A stretch of DNA of 7,325 bases from Clostridiaceae bacterium. GTDB taxonomy: Bacteria; Bacillota; Clostridia; Oscillospirales; Acutalibacteraceae. The DNA is taken from NCBI GenBank assembly GCA_016292575.1, contig JAEDIH010000089.1, positions 1 through 7,325 of the forward strand, given 5' to 3'. A program made the position numbers and the translations under genes. Shown here in pieces: positions 1 through 5,049 of this stretch (positions are counted from its first letter, which is position 1; every line of letters starts with the position of its first letter). The notes beneath the pieces were generated by a model. The model was not told where the DNA came from, searched no databases, and saw only the letters and a program-made list of their open reading frames with translations.

Positions 1-28
1 CTAATATCTAATGTCTAATATCTAAAGT
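1..28. repeat. degenerate 7-base tandem repeat (four units)
   Basis: Four consecutive heptamers read CTAATAT, CTAATGT, CTAATAT and CTAAAGT, so the unit is CTAATRT with drift in the last copy. The array touches the left edge and may continue outside the window. It lies in non-coding DNA downstream of the minus-strand transporter and directly abuts the hairpin at 31-50. The repeat is seen directly; no function is known to me. Confidence 0.7.
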
Positions 29-30
29 AG

Positions 31-50
31 GGGCGTCGCTTGAGGCGCCC
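31..50. repeat. GC-rich hairpin next to the heptamer array
   Basis: GGGCGTC (31-37) pairs with GGCGCCC (44-50) as seven pairs including one G-T, around a 6-base loop. Read on the minus strand it lies about 75 bases past the stop of the transporter gene, so it could help end that transcript. However, it is followed by a mixed CTACTTTAGATATT stretch and not by a clean T run. A dispersed intergenic repeat element that includes the heptamers is the other possibility. Confidence 0.45.
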
Positions 51-124
51 GGGAACCTCACCATTTGCACCGTTTACCCACAAAGGAACAACGTACAAGT
101 TAAAAATTACACAGTTGCATCGGC

Positions 125-1048
125 TCAAACGACCTTTTCCGTCTTTTTTCCAATGGGAAGCTGCGCCGCAATTATTGCGGCAAACATGATTACGCAGCCT
201 GCCGCCTCCCTTACGCTCGGCATTTCGTGGAGAATTATCATTCCCGAAATCAGCGCAAAGACCGACTCAAGGCTCATCAGCATTGAGGCAACAGTGGGTT
301 CCGTGCGCTTCTGACCGAGAATCTGAAGCGTGTAGGCCACACCGCTTGACATAATGCCCGAATACGCAATAGACGGCGCGGCGGCTTTGATAAGCTCGAA
401 AGAAACGTCCTCAAACAGGAACATCGGAGCAAGGCAGAGTACGCCGGTAACAAAGAACTGACAGCACGAAAGCTTTATGCCGTCAACCTTTGGCGAAACG
501 CTGTCAACAATAAGTATCTGCACCGTGAAGCAGAACGCGCAGGCAAGGACATAAGCGTCCGAACTCTGAATACTGCTTTCGTTAATGCAAAGAAGATACA
601 GTCCGCCGAGGGCGGCCGCCGCACACGGCCAGATTATCGGACGGATCTTTTTTTTGAGCACAACGCTGAAGATGGGAACAAGGAGAATATAAAACGCCGT
701 TATGAAGCCGGCTTTTCCGGAGGAGGTACCCTTGTCAATGCCAATCTGCTGAAGGCAGGAGGCAACGCAGAGCGAAACACCGCAGGCTATCGCGCCCTTG
801 ATGAAAAACAGGCGCTCCTGCTTTGTTTTGAGTCCTATGTATTTCCCCCTCTTTTTCTGCACGGCATCCTTTATCAGAATCACAGGCAGCAAAGTCGCGC
901 TGCCAAGCAGGGAACGCAGTCCCATGAATGTGAACGGTCCAACATATTCGGCGCCGGTGCTCTGCGAAACAAACGAGCTGCCCCAGATTATGGCGCAGAC
1001 CGTGAGAAGAATGCTGCCGATAAGATTGTTCTTTCTGTTTTCTTTCAT
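125..1048 (-). CDS. DMT-superfamily EamA-type membrane transporter
   Basis: This 307-residue integral membrane protein has two tandem EamA halves and about ten predicted helices (roughly residues 8-28, 38-58, 80-100, 112-132, 138-155, 164-182, 193-212, 222-243, 252-273 and 279-298). The first helix has the family's IWGSSFV signature. Helix 4 has GFITAFYILLVPIFSVVLKKK-like residues, and the second half repeats the pattern as PTVASMLMSLESVFALISG followed by an HE. The length is normal for the family, whose members export amino acids, metabolites or drugs across the cytoplasmic membrane; the substrate cannot be read from sequence. The start has GGGAAG eight bases upstream (1057-1062). The gene is alone on its strand and divergent from the ceramidase-like gene. 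The tail is basic and presumably cytoplasmic. The family call is firm, the substrate unknown. Confidence 0.93.
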   Translation of the reverse strand: MKENRKNNLIGSILLTVCAIIWGSSFVSQSTGAEYVGPFTFMGLRSLLGSATLLPVILIKDAVQKKRGKYIGLKTKQERLFFIKGAIACGVSLCVASCLQQIGIDKGTSSGKAGFITAFYILLVPIFSVVLKKKIRPIIWPCAAAALGGLYLLCINESSIQSSDAYVLACAFCFTVQILIVDSVSPKVDGIKLSCCQFFVTGVLCLAPMFLFEDVSFELIKAAAPSIAYSGIMSSGVAYTLQILGQKRTEPTVASMLMSLESVFALISGMIILHEMPSVREAAGCVIMFAAIIAAQLPIGKKTEKVV

Positions 1049-1121
1049 CTTTAAAACTTCCCGGTAAATAACATTTGTTTTTTGCTCCGACCTTATTCAA
1101 TGAGCAAAGCCAAGCATAAAA

Positions 1122-1150
1122 AGTATAGCAAATAGCACCGGGTACATCAA
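1122..1150 (-). promoter_or_regulatory. sigma-A-type promoter of the EamA transporter gene
   Basis: On the minus strand TTGATG (1145-1150) is followed after exactly 17 bases by TATACT (1122-1127), and a TG one base upstream of the -10 makes it an extended -10. Transcription would start near 1115, giving a leader of about 65 bases. An inverted repeat TTTGCTC/GAGCAAA (1081-1087 and 1102-1108) lies just past the predicted start point, and another (ATCAA..TGC / GCA TTGAT, 1146-1167) overlaps the -35. Either could be an operator. Confidence 0.65.
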
Positions 1151-1300
1151 TATGCAAAAGCATTGATTTTATTGTTAAGAGACAGTGCGTTTTTGTTAAT
1201 TTCAGTCAGCCCGGCAAAAAGGCAGAACGCAAAAGTCCGCGTTTTAAAAAGCATAAAAGCCGGTATTTTTCCGATAAAGAACCGATTGCTTTGCTTTTTG

Positions 1301-1309
1301 TGAGATAAT
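1301..1309 (+). promoter_or_regulatory. possible extended -10 promoter of the ceramidase-like gene
   Basis: TGAGATAAT forms an extended -10 (TG, one base, GATAAT) about 33 bases upstream of the chosen start. No convincing -35 is seen at 16-18 bases; the corresponding bases read near ACCGAT. This is the best candidate in the divergent 293-base gap, but it is weaker than the other promoters here. Confidence 0.35.
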
Positions 1310-1327
1310 AATTTGGAAAAAATAAAT

Positions 1328-1333
1328 GGGGAG
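1328..1333 (+). promoter_or_regulatory. ribosome binding site that selects the ATG at 1342
   Basis: GGGGAG lies only two bases before the first in-frame ATG (1336) but eight bases before the second (1342). The second therefore has workable spacing and the first does not. Confidence 0.65.
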
Positions 1334-1341
1334 ATATGATT

Positions 1342-3087
1342 ATGACGAAGAAAAAACTGCTTTCCTTTGCCCTTGCCGTTGTGCTGCTTTTTTCGCTGAC
1401 GGCAACGCCTGCGCTTGCTGCCGACCGCGGCGAGCAGGTCAAAGCCTTTTTCAAGGATGTGCTGACAAGAGCAATCGGCTTTGTTATGGAGAACGTGACG
1501 GGAGTTATCAATAACTCCGTTTCCGCCGACGGCGAGGCTGTTGACGAAGCTGACTTTACCCTGACCGATTTTTATTCCGGCACCGGGACGCTGCTTTCAA
1601 AACCGGTCGAAAATGCCCGTTGGTCGCTCGGCTATGACTCGCAGAGCCTTGTTCCGGAAAACCGCGAGGACTACAACCTCTATCTCGGCGGCTTCATTGC
1701 GATTGAAAACGGCTTTTCAAACAAGGTGAGCGGCGTTTATGACGATATGAAGGTCAGAACCGTTGCCGTTTCCGATAACAGCGGCAGGGGAACTGCCGTT
1801 TTTGCAACAATCGACTGCATCGGAATGACGAATACCGATATCAGAGCAATCAGGGAAAAGCTTCGCGATTTTGCAAAGGAAAACGGCATAAACTCAATCA
1901 ATATTTTTTCAACCCACTGCCATTCCTGCATTGACACTCAGGGTCTATGGACGGATAACGTGAAAACGATTTTCAAAAATCTTTTTTCCGCCTATACCAA
2001 TATCGGCGAGGTTCAAAAGGGAACCGACCCGAAGTATATGCAGTTTTTGTTTGAAAAGGTCTCGCTTTCGGTCAAAAACGCCGTTGCCGGAATGAAAAGC
2101 GGCGAGCTGACCTTCTCCAAAAAGGATATCGGCGCGCAGTATTTCAACAACAAAAACAGAACGAGTGCAACCGCCGTTCTAAGCGAGCTTGCAAAGTTTA
2201 CCTTTACTCCGGACGACGGCTCAACACCGACGATAATCGCCAATATGGCGGCTCATCCGGACATTGTGGGGCTTCCCGTAAAGGGCGACGAGGCAAACGG
2301 TCGGATTCTTTCCGGCGACTATGTCTATTACATAGGCGAAACGCTGAACAAGGCCGGCTATAACTTCATGTTCTTCAACGGAGCCATCTGCGGAATATAC
2401 ATCGGCAGAGAACCCACCTCGGACAATGTTGAGCTTGCGCGCAGGGTTGACATTTCGGCGCGCTACGGTCGCGAGATAGGACGTATGCTGCTTGCAATGA
2501 GCATGACCGAGGAGGAAATAAGGCGCGATGAGTTCCTTTCCGTAACGGGAGACAGCGAGGAGGATATGAACCGCGAGGGCTATACCCTCTGGTACAAGGA
2601 CTGGGAACCGGTTCCCAGTGAAAAGGTTGAACCGCTGCTCAATGTCCGCCTGAAGTCCGTCATGGTTCCCGTGACGAACAACATTATTCAATTTGCGGGA
2701 AAGCTCAGGCTTGTTAACCACATCATGATAAAGACCGAAAACGGTCTTTCAATCGTAACTGAGATAGGCTTTGCGCAGCTCGGCTCGCACAAAATTGTCA
2801 TGATGCCCGGCGAGATCAGCCAGGATCTTGTTGCAGGCGGCGCCTCGCTGACAAAGGAAGGCTCAATCAACAAAAAAGACTTTGCCGCAAAGACCGTTTA
2901 TGACCTTTTCGGAAAGGACACTCTTGTGTTCGGTCTTGCAAACGATGCAATAGGCTATGTTGTTCCCGATAACGACTATTGCATGGGTCTTGTTTTCAAT
3001 CACTATCAGGAAACTCTTTCCCTCGGCAAAAACACGGCTTCTTTCCTTATGAAAAACTACGCTCAGCTTGCAGACGAGGTTCTTTAA
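1342..3087 (+). CDS. exported neutral/alkaline ceramidase-like hydrolase
   Basis: This is a 581-residue protein. The start is placed at the second in-frame ATG because its ribosome site fits. It opens with a classical signal peptide: KKK, a hydrophobic core of about 17 residues, then ATPALAA with cleavage near residue 27. A roughly 45-residue linker follows, then a domain resembling the neutral/alkaline non-lysosomal ceramidase N-terminal family. Family-like landmarks are THCHS (residues 191-195), where the family has the zinc-binding THTHS; NRT at 272-274, where ceramidases have NRSP with the nucleophilic Ser; AAHPDIVG (from 303); MPGEISQDL; and a C-terminal GLANDAIGYVVP followed by HYQETLSLG. 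Such enzymes are metal-dependent amidases acting outside the cytoplasm. The altered Ser and THCHSC sites mean ceramide need not be the substrate. No terminator is obvious after the stop. Superfamily assignment is fairly sure, activity is not. Confidence 0.8.
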   Translation: MTKKKLLSFALAVVLLFSLTATPALAADRGEQVKAFFKDVLTRAIGFVMENVTGVINNSVSADGEAVDEADFTLTDFYSGTGTLLSKPVENARWSLGYDSQSLVPENREDYNLYLGGFIAIENGFSNKVSGVYDDMKVRTVAVSDNSGRGTAVFATIDCIGMTNTDIRAIREKLRDFAKENGINSINIFSTHCHSCIDTQGLWTDNVKTIFKNLFSAYTNIGEVQKGTDPKYMQFLFEKVSLSVKNAVAGMKSGELTFSKKDIGAQYFNNKNRTSATAVLSELAKFTFTPDDGSTPTIIANMAAHPDIVGLPVKGDEANGRILSGDYVYYIGETLNKAGYNFMFFNGAICGIYIGREPTSDNVELARRVDISARYGREIGRMLLAMSMTEEEIRRDEFLSVTGDSEEDMNREGYTLWYKDWEPVPSEKVEPLLNVRLKSVMVPVTNNIIQFAGKLRLVNHIMIKTENGLSIVTEIGFAQLGSHKIVMMPGEISQDLVAGGASLTKEGSINKKDFAAKTVYDLFGKDTLVFGLANDAIGYVVPDNDYCMGLVFNHYQETLSLGKNTASFLMKNYAQLADEVL

Positions 3088-3189
3088 GCACAGGTTTGCG
3101 TCTTTTACAGAAAATGACGAAAATGTTAAAATTGTTACATAAACTTAAAAAATGATACACGGTGTAGCAATATTTGAGGGCGCATATTA
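3088..3189 (+). other. AT-rich gap upstream of the cassette promoter
   Basis: The gap holds a weak imperfect hairpin, CGTC-TTTT / AAAA-(T)-GACG (3099-3119), with no T run after it, so it is a poor terminator candidate for the preceding gene. It also holds an exact palindrome at 3156-3166, listed separately. No small ORF with a ribosome site was seen. Confidence 0.5.
3156..3166. promoter_or_regulatory. palindromic operator-like site upstream of the acyltransferase-ACP unit
   Basis: TACACGGTGTA is a perfect 5+1+5 inverted repeat centred about 30 bases upstream of the -35 of the next promoter. Short symmetric ACAC/GTGT-type sites are typical of dimeric repressors or activators, for instance some TetR-family operators. 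No regulator gene is present in the window, so the link is an inference. Confidence 0.4.
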
Positions 3190-3218
3190 TTGACTTGATT
3201 TTCGCTTTGTGATATCAT
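3190..3218 (+). promoter_or_regulatory. strong sigma-A-type promoter of the acyltransferase-ACP operon
   Basis: TTGACT (3190-3195) is followed after 17 bases by TATCAT (3213-3218), with TGA directly before the -10 giving an extended -10. The predicted start near 3225 leaves a leader of about 30 bases. This gives the two downstream genes a transcript separate from the ceramidase-like gene. Confidence 0.7.
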
Positions 3219-3238
3219 GTTGTCATGAAATCATGTTC
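3215..3238 (+). repeat. three in-register TCATGNNN octamers over the -10 and start point
   Basis: TCATGTTG, TCATGAAA and TCATGTTC follow one another with an exact 8-base period. The first copy overlaps the -10 and the others cover the predicted transcription start and early leader. The larger ATCATGTT repeats exactly at 3214 and 3230. Position and regularity suggest a protein-binding array, but chance in AT-rich DNA is possible. Confidence 0.45.
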
Positions 3239-3255
3239 GGAAAGAAGTTGAATAA

Positions 3256-4656
3256 ATGAAAAACAAGAAGGAATCAATAACGCAAAAGCTTTACAGTCTT
3301 ATCCCTTCTCAGCAGACTATGTACCTTATGGTCAAGTACAGCCTTCATAAGCAGCTTGTTCAGATTCCGATTTCCTTTTCCGTTGAAAAGGATTTGGACT
3401 TCGGCGTGCTCAAGCAGGCATGGAACATTGAAATTGAACGCAACGACAGTCTGCGGCTGCGCTATGTTGTAGTTAATAAGGAGATCAAGCAGTATTTCCT
3501 TGACCGCTATACGATGAATTATATTCAGATCAAGCGCTTCAAGAGCCTTGAGGAGCAGGAGGAGTTCTTTTCAAAGGACGCCCAGAAGCCTATCGGCTTT
3601 TTGAAGGATGAATGCTACAGAATAATGTTCTTCAAAACCGAGGGCGTCGGCAGCGGAATCTATTTCAATGTCAGCCACCTGAGCCTTGACGGAATGGGTG
3701 TTGTTATTACACTTGCAGACCTGTTCAGGGTATACAAGGCTCTCATCACCGGTTCTGAGCTGCCCGCTCCGCTTGAAAAGTATGAGGACTATATCAAGGA
3801 AGAATTTGTCCGCCTTTCCGATAAGAAAAAGATGGCAAAGCACGAGGAGTTCTATAAGAGATACTTCCTCAAGGGCGGTGAGCCGTTCCACGCAAATATC
3901 CACGGTCCGGAAGAGCTTGAAAAATACAGAGCAAAGAAAAAGAATCCGGATTTGCGTGTTCCTGCGGTATACAATCCGATTTGGGACAAGTGCGATATGA
4001 TTGTCAGGAGCATTTCAACCGAGGATTCAAAGAAGATTTTTGAATATTGCCTTGAAAAGAAAATTGCGCCGGAAAGCCTTCTTCAGCTCGGACTGAGGAC
4101 ATACTGCTCCGCCGTTAACTACAGAACGCCGGATGTTTTCATGCAGTCGCTTTGCAGCAAGCGCGCAAAGAACAGCGAAAAGAACATGGGCGGCTGCCTT
4201 GCTCAGCCACTTCAGCTTCGCACGATAATCCCCGAGGATTACACCTTTGATCAGGCTTTGGACGAGATAACTAGAGTTAGAACAAGTCTTTTCATGCACA
4301 CAAACTATCCCTACGGTCTTGCGCTTAACCTTTCCCGTGAGATTTATAACTACAATGCAATCCAGGGCCCTGCCTGCATGATGTTCTCGTGGATACCTGT
4401 TCCGATAGGTCCGCTTGTTCCGTTCAAGTTTGATTTTCGCGGATACAATCTCGGAAGATATTTCACACCGCTTTATGTCATCACCCATCCCGATCCGGAA
4501 ACTCAGGGCATAAAGTGCGAATATATGTACAGAGTTAAGTATGCAAACAGCGAGGATATCAACAACCTCCACGATAATATGGTCAGAACGGTGCTTGCCG
4601 GTATTGAAAACCCGAATATTACCGTAGGCGAGCTGCTTGACCGTGTTACCAAATGA
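3256..4656 (+). CDS. free-standing condensation-domain-like acyltransferase
   Basis: This 466-residue protein has the length of one whole NRPS-type condensation domain (CoA-dependent acyltransferase fold). Motifs follow the family order: IPSQQTMYLM (16-25) matches the early SxAQ region; ERNDSLRLRY (61-70) matches the RHExLRTxF element; SHLSLDG (140-146) is the active-site HHxxxDG with the first His replaced by Ser and the catalytic His, Asp and Gly kept; and GGCLAQPLQLR (312-322) matches the NTxPLR-type element. Known relatives join an acyl or aminoacyl group held on a carrier protein to an amine or alcohol. No signal peptide or membrane helix is seen, so it is probably cytosolic. The ribosome site is weak (GGAAAG at 3239-3244, 11 bases away). 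The ACP gene follows after 26 bases and is the obvious partner. An alcohol-acetyltransferase or PapA-like role is the alternative. Donor and acceptor are unknown. Confidence 0.8.
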   Translation: MKNKKESITQKLYSLIPSQQTMYLMVKYSLHKQLVQIPISFSVEKDLDFGVLKQAWNIEIERNDSLRLRYVVVNKEIKQYFLDRYTMNYIQIKRFKSLEEQEEFFSKDAQKPIGFLKDECYRIMFFKTEGVGSGIYFNVSHLSLDGMGVVITLADLFRVYKALITGSELPAPLEKYEDYIKEEFVRLSDKKKMAKHEEFYKRYFLKGGEPFHANIHGPEELEKYRAKKKNPDLRVPAVYNPIWDKCDMIVRSISTEDSKKIFEYCLEKKIAPESLLQLGLRTYCSAVNYRTPDVFMQSLCSKRAKNSEKNMGGCLAQPLQLRTIIPEDYTFDQALDEITRVRTSLFMHTNYPYGLALNLSREIYNYNAIQGPACMMFSWIPVPIGPLVPFKFDFRGYNLGRYFTPLYVITHPDPETQGIKCEYMYRVKYANSEDINNLHDNMVRTVLAGIENPNITVGELLDRVTK

Positions 4657-4666
4657 ATTATTACAC

Positions 4667-4673
4667 AAAGGAG
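4667..4673 (+). promoter_or_regulatory. strong ribosome binding site of the ACP gene
   Basis: AAAGGAG lies nine bases before the ATG, much closer to consensus than the site of the preceding gene. This would let the carrier be made in excess over the acyltransferase from one transcript. Confidence 0.7.
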
Positions 4674-4682
4674 ATATAACCA

Positions 4683-4913
4683 ATGCTTGAAAGACTCAGA
4701 AAAGTAATTTGCGAATACGCGGAGATTCCTGCCGAAAATATCACCGAGGAAACCAACATCAGGACGGAGCTTGGGCTCAACTCACTTGAGCTTATCAATA
4801 TGGCGGTTGCCATTGAGGATGAGTTCGGCGTTGAGATCCCCGACCGTGAGGCTCTCGGAATCGAAACAGTCGGCGACACCATCAAGCTTATCGAAAAATA
4901 CATGAACGCATAA
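4683..4913 (+). CDS. acyl carrier protein, secondary type
   Basis: This acidic 76-residue protein has the four-helix ACP layout and normal ACP length. The phosphopantetheine site is GLNSLELI with Ser34 as the attachment residue; the usual Asp just before it (DSL) is Asn33. The helix-II recognition region that follows, ELINMAVAIEDEFGVEIPD, is textbook ACP. It needs a holo-ACP synthase encoded elsewhere. The Asn and the partnership with a condensation-like enzyme suggest a dedicated carrier and not the main fatty-acid ACP, which normally sits with fab genes. It is co-transcribed with the upstream acyltransferase (26-base gap, no promoter or terminator between) and is the last gene of the unit. 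Carrier identity is firm; the cargo is unknown. Confidence 0.93.
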   Translation: MLERLRKVICEYAEIPAENITEETNIRTELGLNSLELINMAVAIEDEFGVEIPDREALGIETVGDTIKLIEKYMNA

Positions 4914-4926
4914 ACAGATTACAAGC

Positions 4927-4965
4927 AAAGAGGAAAGGGCAGAACGAAAACCTTTCCTCTTTTTT
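4927..4965 (+). terminator. intrinsic terminator of the acyltransferase-ACP operon
   Basis: AAAGAGGAAAGG (4927-4938) pairs perfectly with CCTTTCCTCTTT (4951-4962) around a 12-base loop, and the T run extends to 4965. It starts 13 bases after the ACP stop. This is the clearest terminator in the window. Confidence 0.9.
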
Positions 4966-4970
4966 GCGCA

Positions 4971-5010
4971 GAAAACACCGCCTGCCGTAAAAGACAAGCG
5001 GTGTGTTTTT
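4971..5010 (-). terminator. terminator of the dehydrogenase gene, possibly bidirectional
   Basis: ACACCGC (4975-4981) pairs with GCGGTGT (4998-5004) around a 16-base loop. On the minus strand the stem runs into TTTC about 70 bases past the dehydrogenase stop. On the plus strand it is followed by GTTTTTG and could back up the ACP terminator. It separates two convergent transcripts. Confidence 0.65.
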
Positions 5011-5049
5011 GTTTAGATAGAATTCAACCTGCGGAAGGTCACAGCCTTA

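Noticed and set aside
1..28. CRISPR or iteron array
   Set aside because: The units are only seven bases, directly contiguous, with no spacers and no cas or replication gene nearby.
1160..1335. riboswitch in the divergent gap
   Set aside because: I found short possible stems (for example TGCGTT with AACGCA) but no conserved core of a known riboswitch class and no terminator or anti-terminator pair.
1206..1511. 101-codon minus-strand frame across the divergent gap
   Set aside because: It overlaps the signal-peptide region of the exported hydrolase and has no ribosome site or convincing composition.
2221..2721. 166-codon open frame on the minus strand
   Set aside because: It is antisense to the ceramidase-like gene and has no supporting features.
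4027..4683. 218-codon open frame on the minus strand
   Set aside because: It is antisense to the condensation-like gene, which has clear family motifs. The product shows no domain and no start signal.
3256..4913. fragment of a non-ribosomal peptide synthetase
   Set aside because: Both proteins are complete, separately translated and bounded by a promoter and terminator, with no adenylation domain remnants on either side.
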